This document shows, piece after piece, positions 1 through 7,234 of a stretch of 14,265 bases of DNA (the stretch's first letter is position 1; each line of letters starts with the position of its first letter). Position numbers and translations under genes: made by a program. The notes beneath the pieces are model-generated. The model did no database searches. It was not told the DNA's origin and saw nothing but the letters and a program-made list of their open reading frames with translations. Source of the stretch: Desulfobulbaceae bacterium (GTDB lineage: Bacteria; Desulfobacterota; Desulfobulbia; Desulfobulbales; SURF-16); the NCBI GenBank assembly GCA_024763495.1, contig JANTFJ010000019.1:1-14265 (forward strand), written 5' to 3'.

Positions 1-6
1 CTTACC

Positions 7-95
7 TCCGGCTAAAGACATGCCGGAATGACGAGCGAGTTTTATTGGTGATGTTATATGACTTCAAATACTTATCTCAAGTCAGAAAGTTGAGT
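7..95. mobile_element. Truncated MITE-like repeat, copy 1
   Basis: These 89 bases match 8034-8122 with one difference (71 versus 8098). The copy ends with the same terminal sequence (AAGTCAGAAAGTTGAGT) and keeps the complete right arm of the nested palindrome (GCCGGAATGACG). Its similarity starts at TCCGGC, inside the palindrome's left arm, so the left half of the element is missing or replaced. Its right end lies one base from the stop codon of the glycosyltransferase gene (97-99). No transposase is encoded. Confidence 0.75.
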
Positions 96-96
96 A

Positions 97-1125
97 TTAA
101 TTGTTTGTTGTCCCGGCCCCGACTTTGATGGCTCCAAGAACAGGAAAAAATAAAGCAAAAGCGGCAATCAATACGCTCCAACATGGATAATAGGAGGCCA
201 GGACTGCCAATGGCAGCGCCCAGATCATGTTAAGAAAAAAAAACAGCATACTGACCTTGACATGGGACTGCCGGCGCCTGGCAAGAATCTGATAGGCATG
301 GCTGCGATGGGCCTCATAAAATTTTTCCCCAAGCAGCACTCTGCGAACCAGGGTAACGGTTGCATCAGCAACAAAAAAAGACAGCAGGATCAACCAGGAC
401 CAGAGGTTTATAGCTCCGGTTGCTGAGGTAATCAGGGCAAGGACACCAAGACAGAATCCCAGGAATCCACTACAGGCATCCCCCATGAAGATTTTGGCCG
501 GGGGCCAGTTCCAGATTAAAAATCCGAGAGTTGCGGCGGCCAGGAATAAAAGTAAAAAAATATGGCCATAATTCCCGTTATGCAACCAGATGATAAAGGC
601 GGCTCCCCCGGCAACGCTGATGGTTTCCAGACCGGCTATAGCATCAATACCGTCCATAAAATTATAAAGATTCAAGAGCCAGACAAGCCCGATAACCGCC
701 AACACGAATATTGGAAGGCTAAAAACAATATCCAGGGGAAATAACAATACATTGGGTGATTCAAGGACAAGAAACAAGAATGAGGCCGCAGCAATAAGGT
801 GGACGGCAAACCTTATTCCGGCAGGGACGGAATGATGATCATCTATATAGCCGACCAGGGCTACCAGGCCACCGCAGGCAAAAAATATTGTGACAATAAC
901 GGGCTTGACATAGCCGGCTTGACAGAGAAAAAAAGTAGAGGCCAGAAAAGTTGCCACCACGGCCACCCCACCACCGCGAGGAATCGCTACTTCATGGGCT
1001 GAACGGTCATTGGGATGATCCAGAAGTTTTACACGCAGGGCATATTGTCGAAAAAAGCCGGTAAGTACGGCCGAAATCAAGACCGCAGCGGGAATTCCCA
1101 GCCACAGCACTGCTAAACCTGTCAT
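97..1125 (-). CDS. WecA/WbpL-type polyprenyl-phosphate sugar-1-phosphate transferase (glycosyltransferase family 4)
   Basis: This is a 342-residue polytopic membrane protein of the MraY/WecA/WbpL superfamily. These enzymes transfer a UDP-activated amino-sugar phosphate to undecaprenyl phosphate and start O-antigen or other surface glycan synthesis on the cytoplasmic face. Family motifs visible are HPNDRSAH (about 37-44) followed by PRGGG, the acidic IDD (94-96), NLYNFMDGID (152-161), MGD (214-216) and HRSHAYQ (273-279), among about ten hydrophobic segments. The motif style is closer to WbpL/WbcO than to MraY. The ATG at 1125 is preferred because GAGGT lies 7 bases upstream; an in-frame GTG at 1146 lies upstream of that signal. 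The exact sugar substrate cannot be told. It is separated from ispF by a hairpin repeat, so it is probably a separate transcription unit. Confidence 0.88.
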   Translation of the reverse strand: MTGLAVLWLGIPAAVLISAVLTGFFRQYALRVKLLDHPNDRSAHEVAIPRGGGVAVVATFLASTFFLCQAGYVKPVIVTIFFACGGLVALVGYIDDHHSVPAGIRFAVHLIAAASFLFLVLESPNVLLFPLDIVFSLPIFVLAVIGLVWLLNLYNFMDGIDAIAGLETISVAGGAAFIIWLHNGNYGHIFLLLFLAAATLGFLIWNWPPAKIFMGDACSGFLGFCLGVLALITSATGAINLWSWLILLSFFVADATVTLVRRVLLGEKFYEAHRSHAYQILARRRQSHVKVSMLFFFLNMIWALPLAVLASYYPCWSVLIAAFALFFPVLGAIKVGAGTTNN

Positions 1126-1194
1126 TTCACTTACCTCAGGGAGCACTCAAAAACAACTTCGCATTCTAATTTATCGGAGTTTACACCCATAACT

Positions 1195-1304
1195 GTAAGA
1201 GGTTCAGGAACGCCGCCATGTTCGTGCTTCACGCCCAGTGATAATACATTGGTATATCACAGGGTTGTGAAGCGCATGCAGGGTGGTGTTCATGGCGCGC
1301 TTAC
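1195..1304 (+). repeat. 110-bp hairpin repeat element, copy A
   Basis: The element begins GTAAG and ends CTTAC. As single-stranded nucleic acid on this strand it folds into one long hairpin. GAACGCCGCC (1208-1217) pairs over 10 bp with GGTGGTGTTC (1282-1291). GCTTCAC (1226-1232) pairs with GTGAAGC (1267-1273), CCC (1234-1236) with GGG (1262-1264), GTGATA (1238-1243) with TATCAC (1255-1260), and TAC (1245-1247) with GTA (1252-1254). A diverged copy in the opposite orientation at 14125-14233 keeps the same fold. The right 15 bases lie within the 3' end of ispF. There is no U tract, so it is not a standard terminator, although it sits where an ispF terminator would be. Confidence 0.7.
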
Positions 1305-1805
1305 CACCTGCCTGTTTGCGACAGGAAACAATAATACTACAGCATGAGCGGCAATTCCTTCTTCGCGACCGCTGAACCCCATTTTTTCAGTGGTTGTGGC
1401 CTTAAGGTTTATAGCCTCAGGACTGACCCGGCAGGCCTGGGCCAGTTTGTTCACCATTTGCGAAAAATAAGGAGAAAGCCTGGGCTGCTGGGCAATAATG
1501 GTAATATCGGCATTACCCAGAAAAAAAAACTGCTCATCGGCCAGCTCAATAACCTGTTCCAGGAGGATCAGGCTGGATATGCCCTTGAAGCGGGCATCGC
1601 TGTCCGGAAAATGACGCCCTATATCACCCCTGCCAATTGCGCCGAGGATAGCGTCACAGAGGGCATGAGTCAAGACATCGGCATCAGAATGGCCGAGCAA
1701 CCCTTGAGAATAAGGAACCGTGACGCCGCCCAGTATCAGCTTGCAGTCCGGGGCAAGTTGATGGGCATCGTATCCATGACCGATCCGGGGAAAATTATTC
1801 TTCAT
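1290..1805 (-). CDS. ispF: 2-C-methyl-D-erythritol 2,4-cyclodiphosphate synthase
   Basis: IspF converts CDP-methylerythritol 2-phosphate to the cyclic diphosphate in the cytoplasmic MEP pathway to IPP and DMAPP, as a zinc-dependent trimer. The 171-residue product shows metal ligands D13 and H15 (GHGYDAHQL) and H47 (LTHALCDA), the LGHSDAD loop (38-43), IGRHFPDSD (62-70) and the TTTEKMGF signature (137-144). The ATG at 1805 is chosen because homology starts just after it and AAGGG lies 9 bases upstream; an ATG at 1823 would add six residues. The start overlaps the ispD stop by 11 bases, which suggests translational coupling. The family is usually about 157-160 residues. This copy has a longer tail, and its final codons and stop lie in repeat copy A. 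Confidence 0.96.
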   Translation of the reverse strand: MKNNFPRIGHGYDAHQLAPDCKLILGGVTVPYSQGLLGHSDADVLTHALCDAILGAIGRGDIGRHFPDSDARFKGISSLILLEQVIELADEQFFFLGNADITIIAQQPRLSPYFSQMVNKLAQACRVSPEAINLKATTTEKMGFSGREEGIAAHAVVLLFPVANRQVVSAP

Positions 1806-2484
1806 ATAATAAGGCCCTTGCAATCAGCAGGTCGTCCGGCCTGGTGATCTTAATATTTTTTTCAGACCCGTTGACAATTTTTACCGGAACCTTGATATGT
1901 TCCAGAAAGGAGGCCTCATCAGTGCCGATAAAATTATCTTTTTCCGCTGCCGCAAAGGCCTCGCGTAACAGGGATAGCCGTGCAACCTGGGGAGTCTGGG
2001 CCAGTCTGACTTTTTGACGATCGATAGTATGGACAACAGTATCGGAATCGTCAATTTCCTTTATGGTATCTCCGGCGGGAATGGCGGTAAGGGCGGCGCC
2101 GTGTTCACGAGCAGCTTTAATGCAGGAGGTAATAAGTTGACAGGTAACAAATGGCCGGGCGCCATCGTGGACAACCACAAAATCAAAATCATCAGGAATC
2201 AGCGCCAGCCCGGCCTTGACCGAATCCTGGCGGAGCCTGCCGCCCGCCACCACATGCTTTACCTTGTCAATCTTATAATCCGATACGATTTTTTGAGTCA
2301 GCTCGATAAAATCAGGCGGTACAGCAACTATAATCAGGCAAATGGCTGGACAGTTCTGCATGGCCAGCATGGTATGGGCCAGAACAGGCCTGGAATTCAG
2401 TTTATAGAACTGTTTGGGAATATCCAGTCCCATCCGGCGGCCAATGCCGCCGGCAGGAATGACTGCTGCAGTTTTTGAAGGCAT
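1795..2484 (-). CDS. ispD: 2-C-methyl-D-erythritol 4-phosphate cytidylyltransferase
   Basis: IspD couples CTP to MEP to give CDP-methylerythritol, two steps before IspF. The 229-residue protein is of normal length. It shows the nucleotide-binding loop PAGGIGRRMG (10-19) with catalytic R17 and K24, VVVHDGARPF (103-112), DRQKVRLAQTPQ (155-166), TDEASFLE (188-195) and the terminal NIKITRPDDL (210-219). The start at 2484 matches the conserved N-terminus. The nearest Shine-Dalgarno-like AGGAG is about 17 bases upstream, with a tandem 7-bp duplication between it and the ATG. The gene is followed by an overlapping ispF. In several bacteria these two activities are fused; here they are separate but coupled. 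Confidence 0.96.
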   Translation of the reverse strand: MPSKTAAVIPAGGIGRRMGLDIPKQFYKLNSRPVLAHTMLAMQNCPAICLIIVAVPPDFIELTQKIVSDYKIDKVKHVVAGGRLRQDSVKAGLALIPDDFDFVVVHDGARPFVTCQLITSCIKAAREHGAALTAIPAGDTIKEIDDSDTVVHTIDRQKVRLAQTPQVARLSLLREAFAAAEKDNFIGTDEASFLEHIKVPVKIVNGSEKNIKITRPDDLLIARALLYEE

Positions 2485-2498
2485 GATTAATGATTAAT
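2485..2498 (-). repeat. Tandem 7-bp duplication between ispD ribosome-binding site and start
   Basis: GATTAAT occurs twice in tandem directly before the ispD ATG (seen on the plus strand). It places the AGGAG-like signal (2502-2506) 17 bases from the start. A single copy would leave 10 bases, which is a more usual distance. Confidence 0.6.
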
Positions 2499-2532
2499 GA
2501 ACTCCTGAATCCGTACCGGGAAACGATCAGAT

Positions 2533-2594
2533 CACAGGTAAGCGAGGAACGAGACTCCGAATGAACAAATCTAAGGCCCTGGTAAACGATTACC
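2533..2594 (+). repeat. Interspersed repeat module, inverted copy of 7281-7342
   Basis: Bases 2533-2577 are a perfect 45-base reverse complement of 7298-7342. The match continues with two mismatches across GGTAAACGATTA. The module contains GGTAAGCGA, a 5-base spacer and GAGACTCCG. It lies between the ispD start and any likely ispD promoter, so it is probably transcribed in the ispD leader. Confidence 0.85.
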
Positions 2595-2753
2595 TGAACT
2601 TCATAAACATTACCATGGAATTGTTGACAGAGCAACCAGGGGTAAAATCTTTATGCTTGACCCAACTCAGTAACCAGCCGATCAGGCAAGAAAAACAGTT
2701 TGTGTCAAAAATAAAGACTTGTCCCCAGGCCCGCCTTTTTGAGTGAACCCTCA

Positions 2754-2792
2754 GGGCCCGTTCAAAATGTGAATTTATTTATGAACGAGCCC
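2754..2792 (-). terminator. Hairpin directly after cheA stop
   Basis: GGGCCCGTTCA (2754-2764) pairs with TGAACGAGCCC (2782-2792) over 11 positions with one mismatch. It starts the base after the cheA TAA. No U tract follows on the minus strand, so it may be a 3' stabiliser or a Rho-dependent end and not an intrinsic terminator. Confidence 0.4.
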
Positions 2793-5700
2793 TTAATCGC
2801 TTAGATATTCATGTATTTTACTGATAATCTGTTCCCGGTCGAGCTTGATCAGATATGCGTCAATTCCCGCCTCCCGCCCTCTCTGCTCCGCGGCTTCTCC
2901 CGCTACTGAGGTGACGGCAATAATCGGCATTTTCTGCCAGCGTTCATCAGACCGCACCTGCCGGGACAGCTCCAGTCCGTCCATGTTGGGCATTTCAATA
3001 TCAGTAAGAATAAGATCAATATGATTTTCTTCAAGAACATGCAGGGCCTCGACACCGTCCTCAGCCTGGAAAGTCGCATAACCGGATTCGGTTATAAATT
3101 CAGTTAGCTGGTTCATAAAAAATTTTGAATCTTCAACGATCAGGATATTATAACCGTCATTATCAGTTCTTCCTGAATGTTCAGCGGTAAGAACAGCCCA
3201 TTCCGGCATAACAGAAGTGACAACTCCATAAAGATCAACAAGCAGGGTTATCTTATCAGAAATAATCATCGAACCCAGAATACCAGGCTGACGGTGGGAG
3301 ATATCGTCAACTTTTTCCGTAGTGTCAAGAATGTCAACAATGTCCGACACCAGAACACCGACTTCCTTGCCGCCAATGGGAAAGACCACAACGTAACAAT
3401 TAGCATCTTCATGCCTTCCGACGTTTGCCACTTCATCTAAGCTGAACAGGGGAAGACTGCCGCCCCGGTATTGGATATTACGACGGCCCCCGGTGATTTC
3501 AACATCAGTTGTTTTAATTTTTTCAATCCTGGAAACCAGGCCCAGGGGAATCGCCATCTGTTCTTCCGGGGTGTTCAGAACTATAAGTAGAGACTGAGAG
3601 TCTTCACCCCCCTGTTCCATGCTTTCCTGGAGATGTTTTCGGGTCTTGATATTTTCAGCCACTGTTGACAAATTCATAATATTTGACAGGCCGACGACAT
3701 CTAAAATAACAGCGATTCTGCCATCTCCCTGAATGGTGGCCCCGGCATAGGCTTTGCAATCCCGAAGATGTCCGCCTAATGGTTTAACTACGATTTCTTC
3801 TGAATCCAGTAAAGAATCGACAATCAAACCATAATGAAAATCTCCGGCAGAAAGGACAACAACATTATACGCGCTGGCCGGACTTTTTCGCCGGTCGTTA
3901 CAGTTTCGTCGTTCATTCAGATCTTCCGTATTTTCTCCGCTTTCCCTGTCCGCTTCCAGAGGAGTATCCCAGTCCCGAATTATTCCCCGCCGGTCTTCTA
4001 TGTTCAATCGTCTATCCGCAGTCTCCTCTTCCGTCTCCGGGTCAACATATGTTTTTTTTATTTTCAGGGCATCGCTAAGCCTTACCAGGGGCAACAGATC
4101 TCCCCGCAATCGCATAACCAGGGCTGAACCTATTTTTTCAATCCGTTCTTTGACCTGTGCTGCCGGTATCCTGACAAGCTCAACCAGATTTACCTGGGGA
4201 ATAGCAAAACGATCACGTCCGGCAGTGATGATCTGGCTGGGGACAATAGCAAGGGTAAGGGGCAGTTTAATCGTTATTGTGGTTCCAGCTCCGGGGGCGG
4301 TATCAATATCAATAATTCCACCAAGTTCAGTCAGGTTAGTATGAACCACATCCATGCCCACCCCACGCCCGGAAACATCAGTTACCTGTTCAGCGGTAGA
4401 AAGGCCGGGCATAAAAATAAGTTTTGCCAGCTCTTTCTCATTCATGGACTCAAGCTGGCCCTGATCATATGTGCCGCCGGCCAGAGCTTTTTCTTTAAGC
4501 TTAACGGTATTAATTCCAGCCCCGTCATCTTCAATGGCAATTAAGACCTGACCACCTTCATGATAGGCGGAAAGCCGCAGCAGCCCTTCAGCGGCCTTGC
4601 CGTTTGTTGTTCTGGTTTCCGGCAGTTCAATACCATGATCCACCGAGTTTCGCACCAGGTGGGTAAGAGGGTCGCCAATGGCTTCGATAATTGTTTTATC
4701 AAGTTCAACTTCTTCACCCTCAATTATAAGATTTATTTGTTTATCCAATGATTTGGAAAGGTCTCGTACCACCCGTTTAAATTTATGAAATACATTGCCA
4801 ATGGGCTGCATCCTGGTGGACATGATGGCTTCCTGAAGTTCGGAGGTCACCTGGTCAAGACGCTGGGAAACCGTATCAATCCCCTGCTGATTATCAGAAG
4901 TAACAGCCTGCACCAGCTGATTTCTGGTTAATACTAATTCTCCGGCCATGGTCATCAAATTATCAAGAATCTGAACATTAACCCGGATACTGCTTTCTTT
5001 AATCATTTTTTTGACTGGAGGCAGGCTGCTTTTTTTCTTTTTTACAGCAGCAACAGGCATAGATTCGGCAGGAGAATCCAGGGGTTCTGCCGTTGCTGCC
5101 TGACTCGGAGCAGTTTCGGTGTTGGACGGCGTTACACTTTGAACCGGCGTACTTTCCGCCCCGGTTTCGTAATCGGTCAATGCTGTCATGTCTACGGAAA
5201 TCGGATAAACACACGATTCATCCAGGCCGATAAAACCGGTAAGGATATCCTTATCCATAATAGTAGCAAAGAGGGCATAAAAGGGGATATGCATATCTTC
5301 CTGATTATCTTCCAGACGGCCCACTTTCTCGGTATCAACTTTTGAATCAAAAAAATTGCCGGTCTGGATTAAATCATTAATTACATCCAGCGGGATCTTA
5401 TCCTTTTTTTCGATATCTTTAATCATATCATACTCAAGGATATAAAGATTATTACCTCCTTTAAGATTCTGGGCCAGTTCAGTTTTATTTATTGTAAAAA
5501 GCTCCGGCCGATCAGGCGTACCTATCTTGATTATATCGGAGTCATTATCATCACCGGGAATCTTTTTCTCTGCGTTTGTCACGGAAGAGTCAGCCGCGTT
5601 CCGCAACGCGGCAATCTGCTCAGAGACATCTACCTCATTACTGTTTGTCGCATCGTTAATCAGGGAATTTAACAGATCAAAGGATTCAAGCAGGACGCTG

Positions 5701-5972
5701 ATACGTTCAGGCGTAGGGACAAGTTCCTTATTACGCACCAGATTAAGGAGATTCTCTGCGGCATGGGCCACGTCCTTGACTTTTTCCAGACCAAGAAACC
5801 CGGCACCTCCTTTAATCGAATGAACGGCTCGAAAAACTTTATTGACCAGATCCTCATCAATGTTTTCCCCATCCTCTTCGATGGTAAGGAGATCGCTCTC
5901 AATGCCATCCATATGTTCCTTTGATTCTTCAATAAAAGCTAACAGGGTTTCTTCATCTTCTATCATTGCCAT
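2793..5972 (-). CDS. CheA-type hybrid histidine kinase with two CheW domains and a C-terminal receiver
   Basis: This is a 1059-residue cytoplasmic chemotaxis-family kinase. Domains in order: Hpt (about 1-105, phospho-accepting H51 in AVHSIKGGAG); an unassigned region (about 145-265); a Pro/Thr/Ala-rich linker (270-320); a dimerisation helix pair (325-410); HATPase with N box HLVRNSVDHG (438-447), G1 EDDGAGI (481-487) and G2 GRGVGMD (535-541); CheW-like domain 1 (about 575-770), interrupted by a charged Glu/Arg-rich insert (641-697); CheW-like domain 2 (about 790-922); and a receiver (940-1059) with E947/D948, phospho-acceptor D991, T1021 and K1043. The start at 5972 has AAGGA 8 bases upstream. 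The layout resembles FrzE-like kinases but with a second CheW unit. No receptor, CheR, CheB or CheW gene is nearby, so the input and output are unknown. Confidence 0.93.
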   Translation of the reverse strand: MAMIEDEETLLAFIEESKEHMDGIESDLLTIEEDGENIDEDLVNKVFRAVHSIKGGAGFLGLEKVKDVAHAAENLLNLVRNKELVPTPERISVLLESFDLLNSLINDATNSNEVDVSEQIAALRNAADSSVTNAEKKIPGDDNDSDIIKIGTPDRPELFTINKTELAQNLKGGNNLYILEYDMIKDIEKKDKIPLDVINDLIQTGNFFDSKVDTEKVGRLEDNQEDMHIPFYALFATIMDKDILTGFIGLDESCVYPISVDMTALTDYETGAESTPVQSVTPSNTETAPSQAATAEPLDSPAESMPVAAVKKKKSSLPPVKKMIKESSIRVNVQILDNLMTMAGELVLTRNQLVQAVTSDNQQGIDTVSQRLDQVTSELQEAIMSTRMQPIGNVFHKFKRVVRDLSKSLDKQINLIIEGEEVELDKTIIEAIGDPLTHLVRNSVDHGIELPETRTTNGKAAEGLLRLSAYHEGGQVLIAIEDDGAGINTVKLKEKALAGGTYDQGQLESMNEKELAKLIFMPGLSTAEQVTDVSGRGVGMDVVHTNLTELGGIIDIDTAPGAGTTITIKLPLTLAIVPSQIITAGRDRFAIPQVNLVELVRIPAAQVKERIEKIGSALVMRLRGDLLPLVRLSDALKIKKTYVDPETEEETADRRLNIEDRRGIIRDWDTPLEADRESGENTEDLNERRNCNDRRKSPASAYNVVVLSAGDFHYGLIVDSLLDSEEIVVKPLGGHLRDCKAYAGATIQGDGRIAVILDVVGLSNIMNLSTVAENIKTRKHLQESMEQGGEDSQSLLIVLNTPEEQMAIPLGLVSRIEKIKTTDVEITGGRRNIQYRGGSLPLFSLDEVANVGRHEDANCYVVVFPIGGKEVGVLVSDIVDILDTTEKVDDISHRQPGILGSMIISDKITLLVDLYGVVTSVMPEWAVLTAEHSGRTDNDGYNILIVEDSKFFMNQLTEFITESGYATFQAEDGVEALHVLEENHIDLILTDIEMPNMDGLELSRQVRSDERWQKMPIIAVTSVAGEAAEQRGREAGIDAYLIKLDREQIISKIHEYLSD

Positions 5973-6092
5973 GGCTGTTTTCCTTGAAAAAGGGAGGAGC
6001 AGGTTGAACTGTTAAATAAATTTCCGGAATCCATTGATCGCTTACAGGGTAACCGTTCACCAGGGAGCAAATCATTGCAACATTTAAGTCTC

Positions 6093-6259
6093 TGTAATCG
6101 TTCACCGGGGCTGTTTTTTTCGGTAAACTCCATCCTGTAAGCGTTTACCAGTGCCTTATATTCGATTTGGCCCTGCGCCGCATACTGGTGCTATTCAAGC
6201 AGACTCAAATGGGCAAAGAGGTAAGCACCCTTAAAAACAGGGCATAAACTCCGACTCCG
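6093..6259 (+). repeat. Long direct repeat, copy 1 (left of tsaE)
   Basis: It aligns with 7235-7430. Both copies open with TGTAATCGTTCACC, share TGTAAGCGTTTACCAGTG, and end in an 80-base block (6180-6259) identical to 7351-7430 except for one base. This copy lacks about 30 bases present in copy 2, including the GGAGTCTCG module. ACCAGT and ACTGGT flank that variable centre as inverted arms in both copies. If the promoter at 6364-6391 is real, this repeat lies inside the cheA leader. Confidence 0.85.
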
Positions 6260-6363
6260 TGAGGTGCTGGTGAACGCTTATGGTATGCGCCTCCTGAGTG
6301 TTCTTTATTGAGCGCTGTCAGAGACAGTATCAAAATACCGATTATTCCTGTTTACAGATAAAG

Positions 6364-6391
6364 TGTATAATTTTTCTTTTTTTCAAGTCAA
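6364..6391 (-). promoter_or_regulatory. Candidate sigma70-type promoter for cheA
   Basis: On the minus strand TTGACT (6386-6391) is followed by a 16-base A-rich spacer and TATACA (6364-6369). It would give a leader of about 385 bases through repeat copy 1 before the cheA ATG. The call is by consensus only. Confidence 0.4.
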
Positions 6392-6461
6392 ATGAAAAAA
6401 ATCGGAAACGAGGCGGACATTCAGCGAAAGGGGACAAATCGGAAAAACTTTAAACCATGTT

Positions 6462-6923
6462 TTACGGTATTAAAAATTTTTCTACCTGCATCATCCCGTG
6501 TCCGGTCAATACAGCCCGGCGGCTCGAAGCGGAGACAGGAAGCAATTCTATATGGAGGCGGTCTGCGGGCATGAGAGAGCCAAGGCGGTCAGGCCATTCA
6601 ATGACAGTCAGGCCATTACCATAGATATAATCCAGAAAACCCAGTTCTTCTATTTCACTTTCATCACCCAGCCGGTACAGGTCAAGATGATAAAGGGAGA
6701 ATCGACCTGGATATTCATGCAGCAGGCTGAAGGTTGGACTGGTGATATAACATGACCCCGGCACATCCAGGCCCAGGCCGACAGCCTGGGTCAGGGTAGT
6801 TTTTCCTGCGCCCAGAGGGCCGCCAAGAGTAAAAATGTCCCCCGGTTCAGCCCGCTGTCCGAGACAACGGCCAAAACGGCTGGTGGCAGCCGGATCAGGT
6901 AATTCTATATGAGTGCCGGTCAT
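6462..6923 (-). CDS. tsaE: tRNA threonylcarbamoyladenosine biosynthesis ATPase TsaE
   Basis: TsaE is the small ATPase that works with TsaB and TsaD to place the threonylcarbamoyl group on A37 of ANN-decoding tRNAs; it is broadly essential in bacteria. The 153-residue product shows Walker A GPLGAGKT (35-42), SPTFSLLHEY (62-71), HLDLYRL (79-85) and EWPDRL (109-114), all typical, and has normal length. Its ATG overlaps the TGA of the upstream cytochrome gene as ATGA, and no independent ribosome-binding site is seen, so it is probably translated by coupling. TsaB and TsaD genes are not in the window. The pair is bracketed by long direct repeats. Confidence 0.95.
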   Translation of the reverse strand: MTGTHIELPDPAATSRFGRCLGQRAEPGDIFTLGGPLGAGKTTLTQAVGLGLDVPGSCYITSPTFSLLHEYPGRFSLYHLDLYRLGDESEIEELGFLDYIYGNGLTVIEWPDRLGSLMPADRLHIELLPVSASSRRAVLTGHGMMQVEKFLIP

Positions 6924-7189
6924 TGTTTTTTATGACAGAAAAGGCAGCGGTACTTTGGCGGATGATCTGCAGGAAGAGCAACAACCTCGGGATTATGACA
7001 ATCCGTACAATATTTTTCCGCTTCCTTTTTGCCCATGCTGAAAAATTTTTCATGATCAGAATCATGAGGCAGAGGAGCAGTCGTTTCCTCTGGTGCTTTC
7101 CATAAAAAAAGGAAAATAGCGCCACAGAAGATAATAAAAATCAAATTATACAATAATGTTTTTTTCTTGTTGGAAGAAGGATTCGTCAT
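6920..7189 (-). CDS. Small membrane-anchored diheme c-type cytochrome (putative)
   Basis: This 89-residue protein has a Lys-containing N-terminus, one hydrophobic anchor (about 11-30) and a short periplasmic part with two CxxCH motifs, CTDCH (61-65) and CLFCH (82-86). Each could bind a c-type heme. Extra histidines (H42, H46, H76) could be distal ligands. The ADHPPKYRC stretch before the second motif recalls small multiheme cytochromes of sulfur- and metal-reducing bacteria. An uncleaved signal anchor would place the hemes on the outer face of the inner membrane. Its redox partner is unknown. It overlaps tsaE by ATGA. No strong Shine-Dalgarno precedes the ATG; the leader is A-rich. A zinc-binding role is a less likely alternative. 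Confidence 0.72.
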   Translation of the reverse strand: MTNPSSNKKKTLLYNLIFIIFCGAIFLFLWKAPEETTAPLPHDSDHEKFFSMGKKEAEKYCTDCHNPEVVALPADHPPKYRCLFCHKKQ

Positions 7190-7234
7190 TATTTTGTTTG
7201 TTTTGGTTGGTTTTATCAGGACAATTAGTTAAAT

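Larger units (their letters stand above)
2485..2792. other. ispD upstream spacer with repeat modules
   Basis: About 308 bases lie between ispD and the cheA 3' end. They contain the duplicated GATTAAT heptamer (2485-2498), a repeat module at 2533-2594 that recurs inverted at 7298-7342 and beyond, a 15-base module (2736-2750) that recurs inverted at 11617-11631, and a hairpin just after the cheA stop. A weak extended -10 candidate for ispD (minus strand, TAATGT at 2607-2612, -35-like TTGCTC at 2630-2635, 17-base spacer) is possible but not convincing. I see no credible gene. Confidence 0.6.
5973..6461. other. cheA-tsaE spacer: promoter candidate and repeat copy 1
   Basis: This stretch of 489 bases holds the cheA ribosome-binding site (AAGGA), a GTAACCGTTCACC motif (about 6050), repeat copy 1 (6093-6259), an inverted-type motif GGTGAACGCTTA (6268-6279), a short CTGTC-AGA-GACAG palindrome (about 6315-6327) and a minus-strand promoter candidate (6364-6391). 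A 60-codon plus-strand frame starting at 6392 runs antisense into tsaE and is not credible. No gene is supported. Confidence 0.65.

Noticed and set aside
1344..1847. 167-codon plus-strand open frame
   Set aside because: It runs antisense to ispF and the end of ispD, both recognised with full motif sets; the translation has no domain character.
2014..2478. 154-codon plus-strand open frame
   Set aside because: It is fully antisense to ispD, with low-complexity Gly/Asn composition, a shadow of the real gene.
2561..2746. 61-codon plus-strand frame between ispD and cheA
   Set aside because: It begins inside an interspersed repeat, has no ribosome-binding site and shows no recognisable features.
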